This document shows, one piece after another, positions 45,040 through 54,168 of a stretch of DNA of 64,000 nt. Numbering within the stretch: the stretch's first letter is position 1; each line of letters starts with the position of its first letter. The DNA comes from a virus. The position numbers were made by a program, and so were the translations under genes. Below the pieces are notes generated by a model. It was given only the letters and a program-made list of their open reading frames with translations, was not told the origin of the DNA and did no database searches. The stretch lies in IMG/VR virus record IMGVR_UViG_3300037264_003124, positions 1 through 64,000 of that record; one strand, 5' to 3'.

Positions 45040-46842
45040 CTATACAAGTGTGCTCTCGTAGGAATCACTAGGCGTGATGAACGTCGACACTGTTTTCAGG
45101 TTCGGGTGTTGGCCAATGCGAATCTGCTCCTCATCCTTGGGTGGACGATTCAGGATATAGACGTACCGCGCCTCGACCCGGAATATCTGGCTCCTTCCGT
45201 CCGGAGAAATTATTGGCGGATACCAGCGTTCGTTCTTTGACTTCCGCGTGGCTACTAATGTGCCATCTCGAATCTCGGAATGTGGCTCTGGAAGCTGCGG
45301 TGGCGTTCCCGTCCGCTCGGCGTCAATCTCGATGACCTTGAACGCTTGCGGCTCGCACAGATCGAATACGACCGTCGTGGCGGAATCGGCATTCCTGCTT
45401 CCCGCAACACGGGCCAGCGGCATGCCCACCTTCATATCGTGCCGGGTATACTCGGCGGTAATCTTGGACATCGTATAGATTCCCTTGCGGGCCGATTCGC
45501 TGTAATTGTCGAGTGGCTCGTCTGGAATGCTGCCGGGCGACTTTTCGATGATCTCCGTTTCGTGCCGCTCGGTTTCTGATTGCTCTTCTCCTGTCGATGT
45601 TGGTGGCGTTCCCTGCAAGATTCCATGCACGTTTATACATGGGTCTTGCAAGTAACAGTGCAAGAGCAACAGAACCGTTGGCCGTCGCTCGCTGCCATGC
45701 GGGTCGTATCCGTAGAGGGCCGGATAGGGAGACAAGCGTGGATCATACTCAGTACCTGCAATGTCGTCGCCTTGATTTTGCAGCGGCGGGAGTTTCAGCG
45801 GAGTACCCAGCACTTCCTCGCGGATGTGTGTTAGCAACTCGCCCGCGTCACGCAATTGCTTAACCCGCATCGTCAATTCCACGACGGCTTGCTCGCCGGT
45901 GTAGTCGATTACCTCGGCGTACTCAATCAGCATCGTCGGTTCTTTTGATGCCGAGTTGGACTGATTGATAAAGTCCAAGCGGTTGTCGGCAATCTGCGTA
46001 GCCCGCTCAATCAGCAGCCGCTTGTCGACGTGCGGTGGGCCTTCCAAGCGAACATTGACCTGAGATATGAACGACACACCGTCATTGGTCGATTCCGAGT
46101 GCCGGGCCTCCATCTTCGTAGCGGGCCACGGAGCGGCCGTGTGTACCTGCTTATCGACGATGCTGTAGGTGCAATCGAGCCCGTTCTCTTCAACCGTAAA
46201 ATCTACTCGGTCGCGTCGGAAACCGTGCTCCAAACCTGGAACGACCAAAGCCTTAGTGGCATGCCCTGGAATTGGCCCTGCAGCGCGTAGGCGGCCTTCA
46301 ATACGACGGGTCGTGAAGAAATTCGAGTCCATGCTTTCCGTGACCCGCCAACGGTTATTAAGCACGAAATTAGATTGTCCGGGACTGCATGTCCCGATCA
46401 TGCACTCAATTTCAAACTGCACCCGATATACTGAGTTGCCGCTGACGTGCATGATGCTAACGCGGCGGGGCTTTGGTCCGTTGTTGACGTCCGGGTCAAG
46501 CGGCGAAGTGACACCATCTCCCTGGACAACCGCCGGGCCGGCGCTAAGTACGGTTTGCCCTCCAAATTGAACAATCAACGCCCGCCGCGGCTTACTCAGA
46601 AGAACTTTCACGGCGCTGTAAACAGCCGCAGAACTTCCGCCGCTATTCGTTCCAGTCCGTGCGATATAGGCAGTAGATCCCGTTAGCGGAACTCGCTGGG
46701 CGTGCAAAATGCCTTCAAACGACAGGTTGAACTTGCTACCAATGGTGTCTGTTTCTGATTGGTCGTAGACTATCTCTTGCTCAAACCGCCGCGTCACGAC
46801 GTTGTAGAGAGTGATTCCGTTGTAGGTAACGGTTGTAGCCAT
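45040..46842 (-). CDS. Large tail protein, downstream of tape measure
   Basis: The 600-residue protein begins ATTVTYNGITLYNVVTRRFE, a beta-rich start often seen in distal tail or baseplate hub proteins. It contains long beta segments and a Pro/Glu-rich loop. It comes directly after the putative tape measure gene, where the distal tail protein usually lies. The specific family is not recognised. Confidence 0.55.
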   Translation of the reverse strand: MATTVTYNGITLYNVVTRRFEQEIVYDQSETDTIGSKFNLSFEGILHAQRVPLTGSTAYIARTGTNSGGSSAAVYSAVKVLLSKPRRALIVQFGGQTVLSAGPAVVQGDGVTSPLDPDVNNGPKPRRVSIMHVSGNSVYRVQFEIECMIGTCSPGQSNFVLNNRWRVTESMDSNFFTTRRIEGRLRAAGPIPGHATKALVVPGLEHGFRRDRVDFTVEENGLDCTYSIVDKQVHTAAPWPATKMEARHSESTNDGVSFISQVNVRLEGPPHVDKRLLIERATQIADNRLDFINQSNSASKEPTMLIEYAEVIDYTGEQAVVELTMRVKQLRDAGELLTHIREEVLGTPLKLPPLQNQGDDIAGTEYDPRLSPYPALYGYDPHGSERRPTVLLLLHCYLQDPCINVHGILQGTPPTSTGEEQSETERHETEIIEKSPGSIPDEPLDNYSESARKGIYTMSKITAEYTRHDMKVGMPLARVAGSRNADSATTVVFDLCEPQAFKVIEIDAERTGTPPQLPEPHSEIRDGTLVATRKSKNERWYPPIISPDGRSQIFRVEARYVYILNRPPKDEEQIRIGQHPNLKTVSTFITPSDSYESTLV

Positions 46843-47598
46843 CTACGGAAGCCTCTGGTCCCGTCCTGGACGTTGATTGATGGGATTTCCGAAGTTGCCG
46901 CGGCTGATCTCGCGGAAGAACTTGCGTAGATCGCCTTGCAAGGCTGCTTGGCCTGTTTCTGTTGGTACGGAAACGAACGGAATCTTGTCGATTAGGTCTA
47001 GAGCCTTTTCCACCAGCCATGTCGCCGGACGCATGAGGAAGATACCAAGTCGCGCAAACTGAATCAGTGTTGTCCCAACGACATTCATAATGCGTAGTCC
47101 AACTTCAGTCAGCGGCTGCATGTCTTCGCGGAGCGCCATGAATGCCCTAGCCAGCCCCTGCGTGGACGGCGATATTCCAGCCCCCGTCCGTACTCCCAAC
47201 AGTAGACTCTGCCGCTCCATGCGTGCGAACGACTGAGCAATTCCAGAATTGAACATCGCGAACCCGCGGCGACGCTCCAGGACAATCGCCCCGAACGACT
47301 CAACGGCCTTGGCCGCCGAGAATGCTGCCGGACCCAACAGCGCCACGCTCGTCATCGTGGTTGCCATCTTGCGGGCAGATGCAATGAACTGCTCACTGGC
47401 TAGCCTCTGCCCTTCGGCCTTGATTTGCTCTTGAGAGGGCTTGGGTGTTCCCAGACGGCGTGCCAATCCCGCTACATCTACTGCCGTGGTCCCGGCGGAG
47501 AATGCCGTCCACAGCCGGCCGCCAAGAAGCGACGCCATGCCACGGCCGGCAAGGCCGCGGGCGGCAGCTCCCAAAAGTGGCAAAAAAGGCAAAGGCAT
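46843..47598 (-). CDS. Putative short tape measure protein
   Basis: The 251-residue protein has several hydrophobic helices (ALLGPAAFSAAKAVESFGAI, LIQFARLGIFLMRPATWLVE) and an Ala/Gly/Met-rich body, as in tape measure proteins. It starts (TGATG) exactly where the frameshifted tail chaperone ends, the classical position of the tape measure gene. At 251 residues it would specify a very short tail, about 35-40 nm if the usual 0.15 nm per residue holds. Alternatively it is a fragment of a split tape measure. Confidence 0.55.
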   Translation of the reverse strand: MPLPFLPLLGAAARGLAGRGMASLLGGRLWTAFSAGTTAVDVAGLARRLGTPKPSQEQIKAEGQRLASEQFIASARKMATTMTSVALLGPAAFSAAKAVESFGAIVLERRRGFAMFNSGIAQSFARMERQSLLLGVRTGAGISPSTQGLARAFMALREDMQPLTEVGLRIMNVVGTTLIQFARLGIFLMRPATWLVEKALDLIDKIPFVSVPTETGQAALQGDLRKFFREISRGNFGNPINQRPGRDQRLP

Positions 47599-48229
47599 CA
47601 GTGATCCCCGTTCGTCTCAAAATCCTGCGACTGTCGCTCGCTCTGCTCTTCAATCTTCGCCAACGCATTCTCTCGCTCATGCATCGCCGTGGCCTGTACA
47701 GGGTCGTCGTACTGGGCAGCGAATAGCCGGTAGTGCGGGACCCGCTGAAACGACTGCTGGATGGCGTGATAGGTCCGCAGCGTGTGCCGGGCCTCTACCC
47801 GCTCCAGGTTCAGCCAGCAGCCGACGAGAAACTCATAGTCGAGTTCGGGTCCTCCATGGCACTTGAGGACCTCCCAGCCGTACCCGACGACGATGTCGAC
47901 CCAGGGCCTAGCTTTTTTTTAGCGGCCGTGACCCAGTCGCCGAAGTCAGACAGGACATTCAGCACCTCGGCAGCGGTCAGGGAATTCCGGTGCGCATCTT
48001 CAAACGCCACCAGTCCAAACGCCTCCCGAGCGGCGGCAATCGTTGTATCGGCGGCCAAGCCGTCACCTTCGTCAACCTCTTCGAGCTGTTCCCACTTGAA
48101 TTGTGGATGCGAATCGAGGAATCGATAGACGGCATAGGGATCCACCGCCCGCGTCTTCGTGCCGTCGAAGAACCGGAAAATAGCCCGGCTTCGCTTACGT
48201 CGCAATCGCTTGATGAAGTCAAAGATCAT
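47598..48229 (-). CDS. Tail assembly chaperone GT-type fusion via -1 frameshift
   Basis: Slippage at 47912-47918 moves ribosomes from the 47810-48229 frame into a frame that stays open to 47598. The extension reads WVDIVVGYGWEVLKCHGG and later RVPHYRLFAAQYDDPVQATA, then an acidic helix ending at the tape measure start. The product would be about 210 residues. In lambda the analogous gpGT bridges tail tube and tape measure. Confidence 0.8.
47810..48229 (-). CDS. Tail assembly chaperone, unshifted product (gpG-like)
   Basis: The start at 48229 overlaps the tail-tube stop (ATGA). The 139-residue protein is helical and acidic (DPYAVYRFLDSHPQFKWEQL, AAAREAFGLVAFEDAHR). After AAKKK it ends in a Ser-rich tail. 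Its position between tail tube and tape measure and its slippery A-run identify it as the chaperone that coats the tape measure protein. Confidence 0.75.
   Translation of the reverse strand: MIFDFIKRLRRKRSRAIFRFFDGTKTRAVDPYAVYRFLDSHPQFKWEQLEEVDEGDGLAADTTIAAAREAFGLVAFEDAHRNSLTAAEVLNVLSDFGDWVTAAKKKLGPGSTSSSGTAGRSSSAMEDPNSTMSFSSAAG
47912..47918 (-). promoter_or_regulatory. Programmed -1 frameshift site A AAA AAG
   Basis: Within an eight-A run followed by G (codons GCT AAA AAA AAG CTA), the heptamer A AAA AAG is the most efficient type of bacterial slippery site. The -1 frame downstream is open for about 310 bases with protein-like composition. Confidence 0.8.
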
Positions 48230-48822
48230 AGAGCGAACAGGTCTGTTGTTACTGTGTTTTCCAGAACACCATCCGAATCTTTGTGGCACTCGAATTCCAG
48301 AATCGGCGATTGGAACTTCGTCGCCACGTTGAGGTCGATGGCGGCGCGCAGAAACGCACGTGGGAAATGGTGCACCTCGGCATCGCCACGAACCGCGCGA
48401 ATAGTCAGCTTCATGGTATAGCTGTTTGTGAACATCAGCGTTCCGGGCGGCCTTGCTGCGGGAGGGTCAGACCCAGAAGCAGCTATCGGTACAGGACGCC
48501 CGAACAGAGTGTTAGCGACCCTTGCCTTGATGGCGGCCACCGCCGTCGTATCGAACTTGGTAAGCTCGATCCGGACTCGGGCAATACGTCCCAGGTGCTG
48601 GACGTCGATTGGCGGTCCGTCGTCCCCACCGTGTTCGTCACCAGGCACGTCAATCCAGAAATCCTCATAGGTGATCGTGACACCGTTGCGGCTGTATCCA
48701 ACCGGACGTGGCTTGCCGGCTTCAGTGCCTCCCGAACCACCACCAAGATCCGCCTGAGCAATCCAGATTTCGGCGGCCCCCGGAACATGGATTTTGATAT
48801 TGTTGCTACCGCTATATCCCAC
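48226..48822 (-). CDS. Major tail tube protein
   Basis: The 198-residue protein (HVPGAAEIWIAQADLGGGSG, then EDFWIDVPGDEHGG and IARVRIELTKFDTTAVAAIK) has the strand pattern and length of tail tube proteins. It sits immediately before the chaperone and after the connector. The call relies mostly on order. Confidence 0.65.
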   Translation of the reverse strand: MGYSGSNNIKIHVPGAAEIWIAQADLGGGSGGTEAGKPRPVGYSRNGVTITYEDFWIDVPGDEHGGDDGPPIDVQHLGRIARVRIELTKFDTTAVAAIKARVANTLFGRPVPIAASGSDPPAARPPGTLMFTNSYTMKLTIRAVRGDAEVHHFPRAFLRAAIDLNVATKFQSPILEFECHKDSDGVLENTVTTDLFAL

Positions 48823-48828
48823 GTTGGA

Positions 48829-49335
48829 TTACCTCCCCAGCGGCAGCCGCTGCGAACGGGCCGGGTAGAAGTGACCGCCTAGCCTGTCTGGAATCCAGTT
48901 TCCGTAGAGCTTATAGTCGAGCGCCGAAAGACCATCGTGGAACACCACGCCCGCGTTCTTGTTGGCGTCGATGTTAAAGACCCTCTCGCCTTTCCGCAGC
49001 CGGTCGAGATATTCTTCGGCACGCTGGTGAATCGGGTGGTCCGCGTCCTTGAACTTCTCCGGCCGGGCCTGAATCAGATAGGACAGGGTAATCTCACAGC
49101 AAATACGCCGCAGACCGTGCCTGTCGCTGCCGCTTAATGCTGCCAAGTCAACAGGCAAATACATCCGCCCAGTCTGGCAGGCCATGTCAATCGCGGCTGT
49201 AGCGTCCTGCAAGGCCGTTTCCATGCGGTCGCTGGACGACAGATTCGTCTCGGCAGTCCCATCGTCGCGACAGAGGTCCTTGAGGGTCCTCTCGTCGAAA
49301 CGATGCGTCATTTGCTCGACATCCGCGTAAGGCAT
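48829..49335 (-). CDS. Head-tail connector, Mu gp36 (DUF1320)-like
   Basis: The 168-residue protein opens MPYADVEQMTHRFDERTLKD, then LQDATAAIDMACQTGRMYLP and LRRICCEITLSYLIQARPEK. This is the DUF1320 pattern (first-helix [DE]xxxRF, then D-A-x-x-x-I-D-x-x-x-x-x-RY-x-LP, then C-DI-ARY-L), the adaptor ring joining portal and tail. Its position after the capsid gene agrees. Confidence 0.75.
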   Translation of the reverse strand: MPYADVEQMTHRFDERTLKDLCRDDGTAETNLSSSDRMETALQDATAAIDMACQTGRMYLPVDLAALSGSDRHGLRRICCEITLSYLIQARPEKFKDADHPIHQRAEEYLDRLRKGERVFNIDANKNAGVVFHDGLSALDYKLYGNWIPDRLGGHFYPARSQRLPLGR

Positions 49336-49340
49336 AACCA

Positions 49341-49366
49341 GAGGTCAGAGGTCAGAGGTCAGAGCT
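49341..49366. repeat. Heptanucleotide tandem repeat (GGTCAGA)
   Basis: AGAGGTCAGAGGTCAGAGGT, then CAGAG, gives three to four copies of a 7-base unit in the spacer between capsid and connector genes. Related copies lie at 9387-9410. Confidence 0.6.
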
Positions 49367-50411
49367 AAGAGGCAGCAGTGAACAGTACGCCGCTAGCTGG
49401 CGCGGCCAGTTGGTAGTCGATGACCTCCGTCACGCCCAAGAGCTGCCGCTTGTTGATGGCGTCGTTGACCGTCTCGACTCCCATCTCCAAGAATGCGAAC
49501 CCTACGCACGTCGAGAAGTTGGGACCTACCGGGGCCTCCAGCCCACCGGGACGGGCGCACAAGAATGGCGTAGCCGTTGGCAAAATCTGGCTCCTCGCCG
49601 CGGCCGCTCCCTTGGCGGACGTAATCTTGCGGGTCCCTTCCACTACGAGACTGAACCCGTACAGCTTGTCAGGCAAACCGTAGTCGGAATTCGGGTTAAA
49701 CGCCTTGCCTTCGCCTTTGATGAAGTAGGGCGCCTCGGGAGAAGCCTTGATGTAGTCGACGATCTCTTGCGACAGGGCAATCTCGGCGGCCAGCTCGGAG
49801 TTGATGACCAGAATCAGCTCATCCATCTCGAGCGCGTCGAGCGTGTCGTCGCGGATGACTTCGGCCGCTCCAAAGAGGGACCTCTTGATGTCCTGCCGAG
49901 CCGTAGTTGACTGCACCCACGTCCCCTGATTCGTTCCCAGCGAGCTGGAGAACGTCGAGGCGTTGATGACGTGAGACGCCGCATAGTTGCCGGTCGTCGT
50001 GAGCTGCGTAATTGCAAGTTGCGTGCGAGCCGTCATCGCCTGCCGCGAGTAGATCGACAGATGTTGCTGAGACACGTCCCAATCGGCGTTGGAAATCGTC
50101 AGGTCTCCCAACGGCAGACCGTAGTAGTACCGCTCGCAACGGTAAGGGAAGAACTCGAACGACTCGCCACCCTCATTCCGCTCCGGTCGCGGCTGTCCGT
50201 CAGCCCACAGCTTGTCATCGAGAGTGGTTGAGAGGACTCGGCCCGCCTCCTCGATCGTCATCCGCTGATAGTAGTCGTTCAGCTTGGTGACGGGGACAGT
50301 CTGCGTGTAGCGGTTGACCGGGAACCGCTTGATGTTGCGGGCGAAGTCCACCACGAGCCCCTTGTGACTCGGCACGTGGACACTAAATGGTCCTGGATAA
50401 GCAGCAGCCAT
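49365..50411 (-). CDS. Major capsid protein
   Basis: The 348-residue protein follows the decoration gene and precedes the connector. ITQLTTTGNYAASHVINAST, then KRSLFGAAEVIRDDTLDALE and DELILVINSELAAEIALSQE, resemble the A-domain/P-domain helix of HK97-fold capsids of the Mu/T-type 'major capsid' family. YGLPDKLYGFSLVVEGTRKI also fits. Size and synteny make the assignment firm although sequence families diverge. Confidence 0.8.
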   Translation of the reverse strand: MAAAYPGPFSVHVPSHKGLVVDFARNIKRFPVNRYTQTVPVTKLNDYYQRMTIEEAGRVLSTTLDDKLWADGQPRPERNEGGESFEFFPYRCERYYYGLPLGDLTISNADWDVSQQHLSIYSRQAMTARTQLAITQLTTTGNYAASHVINASTFSSSLGTNQGTWVQSTTARQDIKRSLFGAAEVIRDDTLDALEMDELILVINSELAAEIALSQEIVDYIKASPEAPYFIKGEGKAFNPNSDYGLPDKLYGFSLVVEGTRKITSAKGAAAARSQILPTATPFLCARPGGLEAPVGPNFSTCVGFAFLEMGVETVNDAINKRQLLGVTEVIDYQLAAPASGVLFTAAS

Positions 50412-50461
50412 GATCTTTCATCCTTCATGGCCCTCCGCGGCAGGCTCCCGCATGTGTCGCG

Positions 50462-50511
50462 ACGGCGGTCGGCTGCGGTGGCCGATGCTTCGGGAGCTAC
50501 CCTAGCCGTCG
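50462..50511 (-). promoter_or_regulatory. Stem-loop in the spacer before the capsid gene
   Basis: CGACGGC (50505-50511 complement) pairs with GCCGTCG (50460-50466 complement), with further GC pairing inside. It lies between the decoration stop and the capsid start and may stabilise or process the capsid mRNA. Confidence 0.35.
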
Positions 50512-50522
50512 TGTTTCAAAAA

Positions 50523-50933
50523 CTAGGCTGGCATCTTGGTGCCGATGTTGACTTGCACGAGACGCTTTTCGCCCGACGCAGCGCCTTCCTGGGCAATCCC
50601 TACGACGTTCTGCATCGTGGTGCCGCTGGTCGCAGCCTGTACGCCCTTGCCGTCCGCATCGCTCTTGAGAAAGTCGCCAGCAACCCACGTCCCGCCCGCC
50701 TCCAAGAGACAGATATCTCCGTCGCCATGCAGGCGAATTACATCATCTGTCTCGGCGTGGTTGTTCGTGGTGACGAGGTCGTTCAGCGGAGGATACTTGC
50801 CATCTTGCATCGAAATGCCGATGGCTTGTTCGTTCGCGTCAGCTTCAGCCCCCTTATGGTTGCCGGACATCTTAACGATGCGAGACGTGCGGATCGTCCC
50901 GCTGGCACGTAGGTTGGGAGTGGTGTTGGGCAT
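50523..50933 (-). CDS. Capsid decoration / stabilisation protein (DUF2190-like)
   Basis: The 136-residue protein is beta-rich. DVIRLHGDGDICLLEAGGTW, then VAGDFLKSDADGKGVQAATS and NVVGIAQEGAASGEKRLVQV, fit the DUF2190 pattern of phage head decoration proteins. It sits between protease-scaffold and capsid. Confidence 0.65.
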   Translation of the reverse strand: MPNTTPNLRASGTIRTSRIVKMSGNHKGAEADANEQAIGISMQDGKYPPLNDLVTTNNHAETDDVIRLHGDGDICLLEAGGTWVAGDFLKSDADGKGVQAATSGTTMQNVVGIAQEGAASGEKRLVQVNIGTKMPA

Positions 50934-50967
50934 GTTTGTCTCTCCTCAGATGAGGGTTTCGGTAGTG

Positions 50968-53169
50968 TTAAGCAGCCGCGCCGTTGGTGATCTTTTGCAA
51001 CTCCTGTTCATACCAGCCAGTGGTATCCGTCGTTGGAGGTGCATTTCGAGTGCGAGCCATGACGGCCTTGTACGCCCGGTCCTGATCTTCCTTGCTGTAC
51101 TTCTCCGTCTCGCCACTCTTCGTGCCGGGCCGATGCCGTGAGTACCGCTCTACGCCTTCAACGTATGGCAAGTCGAGATTCAACGGAGCACGCGGCGTGT
51201 TTTCCAGAAGAGCGTCAACGAACCCGTCGAATTGCGAGTCGTCACGCATCTTGGAATAGCACAGCCGCTCCATCATCTTGTCCGGGTCGAGAACGTAGCC
51301 CTCATGATGGAGCTGCAACAGGCGAGCGCGGCGGTTGGCGTCGGTCTTCTCCTGATAGCGGGACTGCGACTCCGATTCGAGTTTCGCGACCCTGGCCTTT
51401 AGTGCGTCACGCTCGTACTTGAGCGTCTCGTTCTCTCCCGATGATCTACTGTGTGCCATCTTTTCAGACTCCTTGCGTGGCGGGCCTCCTGTGCCTTCCT
51501 GGATCGTGTGCTCACTTCCCTTGACGCCTTCCGCCTCATTGGCTGTCTGGTCATAGGTGCCGGCCTCGGCGTCTGGCTGATCGTCGCCGTCGACGTGGCT
51601 TTCGGCGGCATAGCTCCGCTTCTTGCGGCCAGCCATGTACTGGGTCAGCTCCTCGTCCTCCATCGCGTCTAGCGCCGCGTAACAGGCTTTCTGATACGCC
51701 ATATCCTTCTCCTTGTTCTTGTCAGGTGGTTCTTGAGGTGGGTCGCCGCCAGGCGCGTCAAGTCCTGGATCACCACCGGGTGCGCCAAGCCCACCGCCTT
51801 TCACTTGTGGCGGTGCCGGTGCAGTGGCCGCGGCTTGTGGAGGTGCCGCCGGCATCGCCCCCGCAGGTGGAATAGGATTCTCGGCTGGAGGCGGTGCGGC
51901 GGCGGCTACGGCGGGCGGTGGTGCGGCCCCTGGCGGTGCTCCCGCTGCTGGAGGTGCACCTGGAGCTACAGGCGTTGGCGGAGTTACCCCAGGCTGTTCA
52001 GCACCCTGCCCTTGCATCATCTGGGATTCCAGGAACTGCCACTGCGGCAACTGCTGGATGGCGTCCACGATGCGGGCCAGGTCTTGGTCATCGAGCATCA
52101 GGTCGCCCTCCGCTTCGTAGTTTTCGGTGATTCCAAGTCCTGAATTGGCAATGGAAAGTCGCCTGAATTCCTGGTAGTACTCGTCAACGGAAGCTGCTGG
52201 CGGAACGCTTTTGGTAACATGTCCTAAAATCTCCACCTTCTGGGCAGGAGATTGGGAATCAAACCACTTTTCCGCCTGACCGGGAATTCTTCCGGTAGCC
52301 AATGCATGCTCTATCGCTTCAGACGCAGCTTTGAGACTGAAAGAGTCTTCTTGTGAAAGACCAAAGTCTCCGGGGTCTCTTGTCAGCGTCCTTAAAAAGG
52401 ATTGTGTTTGTTGAGAACTGAGCTTCTTTTCTTTCCCGTTGGCCCATTCCTTCAAAATCGATACCAGCCACTTCCCTTTATCCGGGGATTTACCAATTGG
52501 TTTTTCTTTTGATGACGTGGACGCCCCGCACGTATTTCCTGCTTTGAATCCCCCATCTCCAGTCCCGCAGTTGTCTGCCGCGTAGTCTTTCTGTGGAATA
52601 TGCACATTCCCCGGACCCTCGAAGACCGCCGCGTACTTCTCGACCAGCTTGCCGGGGTGCACGCGCGAATAGACCAGCCCCATGTCCAGCCGCGGAACTT
52701 CCGCCCCCAATAATGCAATCGGGTCCAGGAACATCTCGTCGTAGGTATCCTCGACCCACAGTTCCGGGCTGCGGCGGGCAATGTACTTCTGCGCCTCTTC
52801 CCACTCTGAGCGGCGAACGTGAAAGTCGGCCGTGATGGCGTACCGCTCTCGCCCCATCTCGCCCGACATTGACGCCACTCGAAAGGGACCGGCAAAACCG
52901 ACCGCCTTCAATGGCGGCAGGCCGGAACCGGCCGGTGGCGTATGGCCAATCGACAGGGCCGCATAGTCGCCCGTCTCGGCGATCCGGCGGTTGCAGCGAT
53001 TGGCTACCGCCTCCAGCTCCGTCCGGCCGAACCTCAGAGTGCGACCGTCTTTGGTAGTCGTCTCGTGCTCCGCGAATACAGGCACGTCCCGAATCGACAC
53101 GAACTGGTCCGGCGGAAACGGATTGCTGGCCGTTTGTGCGGGTTCGGTGGCGTTGGGAAATGCAACCAA
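50968..53169 (-). CDS. Head maturation protease-scaffold fusion
   Basis: In the 733-residue protein residues 1-180 resemble the Mu gpI-type prohead protease (DVPVFAEHETTTKDGRTLRF, YAALSIGHTPPAGSG with candidate His/Ser, QKYIARRSPELWVED). An insert follows with GTGDGGFKAGNTCG. Residues about 410-480 are a Pro/Ala/Gly linker. The C-terminal 230 residues form a charged coiled-coil scaffold (ALKARVAKLESESQSRYQEK). Protease and scaffold in one chain is typical upstream of decoration and capsid genes. Confidence 0.75.
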   Translation of the reverse strand: MVAFPNATEPAQTASNPFPPDQFVSIRDVPVFAEHETTTKDGRTLRFGRTELEAVANRCNRRIAETGDYAALSIGHTPPAGSGLPPLKAVGFAGPFRVASMSGEMGRERYAITADFHVRRSEWEEAQKYIARRSPELWVEDTYDEMFLDPIALLGAEVPRLDMGLVYSRVHPGKLVEKYAAVFEGPGNVHIPQKDYAADNCGTGDGGFKAGNTCGASTSSKEKPIGKSPDKGKWLVSILKEWANGKEKKLSSQQTQSFLRTLTRDPGDFGLSQEDSFSLKAASEAIEHALATGRIPGQAEKWFDSQSPAQKVEILGHVTKSVPPAASVDEYYQEFRRLSIANSGLGITENYEAEGDLMLDDQDLARIVDAIQQLPQWQFLESQMMQGQGAEQPGVTPPTPVAPGAPPAAGAPPGAAPPPAVAAAAPPPAENPIPPAGAMPAAPPQAAATAPAPPQVKGGGLGAPGGDPGLDAPGGDPPQEPPDKNKEKDMAYQKACYAALDAMEDEELTQYMAGRKKRSYAAESHVDGDDQPDAEAGTYDQTANEAEGVKGSEHTIQEGTGGPPRKESEKMAHSRSSGENETLKYERDALKARVAKLESESQSRYQEKTDANRRARLLQLHHEGYVLDPDKMMERLCYSKMRDDSQFDGFVDALLENTPRAPLNLDLPYVEGVERYSRHRPGTKSGETEKYSKEDQDRAYKAVMARTRNAPPTTDTTGWYEQELQKITNGAAA

Positions 53170-53234
53170 GAGACACGGGGCGCGGCGACGTAGATGGTCA
53201 CTCTAGGCCCAGCGTGCCACGCGGCAGGCGGGAA

Positions 53235-53456
53235 TCACGAATCCACCACGCGGCTTTCAGTCCGCGTCTCGGTTGCAGGTTTGAACCGCGTGTAGTGGTC
53301 CCCGACCTGGCCGGATTCGAGCGGAACCGCAACAAAGAGGGTTCCGCTTAGCCCCTTGGACTCGGCTGAGTACAAGAGGTTTTTGAGGGTCTTCAGGCAA
53401 GCGTGTATCTGCTTGCCGTTGGACTCTCTTCCTGGATTCTTAGCATGTTGCGGCAT
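53235..53456 (-). CDS. Small hypothetical protein
   Basis: The start at ATG 53456 lies inside the end of the GT2 gene. The 73-residue product (HACLKTLKNLLYSAESKGLS, then GTLFVAVPLESGQVGDHYTR) is plausible. No family is recognised. Confidence 0.5.
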   Translation of the reverse strand: MPQHAKNPGRESNGKQIHACLKTLKNLLYSAESKGLSGTLFVAVPLESGQVGDHYTRFKPATETRTESRVVDS

Positions 53457-54168
53457 GGCTGTCAACAGGTTTTGTACCGCTCTTCTTGACCCACCGTTCA
53501 AAACTGGCCTCCCCGTAGCGGCTGATCATCTCCCGCCGCTCCTCGTTCACGGCCTCGGAAATGGCGGGGTCTCGCATCTGGTGTTTGAACGCATGGCTAT
53601 TGACGTGCTCGATCTTCACGTTGCCCGTCACGCCCACCTTGAATCCGGCCTGATGGCAGCGAATCCAGTAATCCTGATCGCTGTACCGCCAATTTAGCGT
53701 TTCATCCCAGAGGCCAACTTTGTCGATGACGCGGCGCGGAAGATAGAAACACGCCCCCCACGCCCGATCCTTGTGGATTCCGGGTCCGATATTCAGGTGG
53801 TTGTCGTCGCAGCACATGACGCCTCCGGCCATGTCGGCGTCGCGGACCAACGTATCGAGCCAGCCCTTGGGGACGACCGTGTCGCTGTTGAGCTGGACGA
53901 CGTCACCTTGTACGAGATATAAACCTATATTGAATGCCTTCGTAAACCCAAGTGGTTTTACCGAGGCGTGAGATTGGGTGAAGAACGATACAAGGCGATC
54001 TGCCAAACGGCAGCGAAATTCTATGGGGTTGAATCCATTCGCCACCACCACCCGCTCGCCGAACTTGCACAGCCCATCCGCGTCCGCCTCCAAGCTGTCC
54101 AGGCAGCGGTGCACCACGGCCTCTCCGCCGGGCGGAACGTAGATCGGCATGATGAGGCTAATGGTCAC
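53440..54168 (-). CDS. Glycosyltransferase family 2
   Basis: A GTG start overlaps the epimerase stop. TISLIMPIYVPPGGEAVVHR, then LGFTKAFNIGLYLVQGDVVQ and LNSDTVVPKGWLDTLV (DxD as SDT), then ETLNWRYSDQDYWIRCHQAG, give the family 2 architecture including the acceptor-site D-x-D-[FY]-x-xR motif. It is part of the sugar island between portal and protease. Confidence 0.8.
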   Translation of the reverse strand: MTISLIMPIYVPPGGEAVVHRCLDSLEADADGLCKFGERVVVANGFNPIEFRCRLADRLVSFFTQSHASVKPLGFTKAFNIGLYLVQGDVVQLNSDTVVPKGWLDTLVRDADMAGGVMCCDDNHLNIGPGIHKDRAWGACFYLPRRVIDKVGLWDETLNWRYSDQDYWIRCHQAGFKVGVTGNVKIEHVNSHAFKHQMRDPAISEAVNEERREMISRYGEASFERWVKKSGTKPVDSHAATC

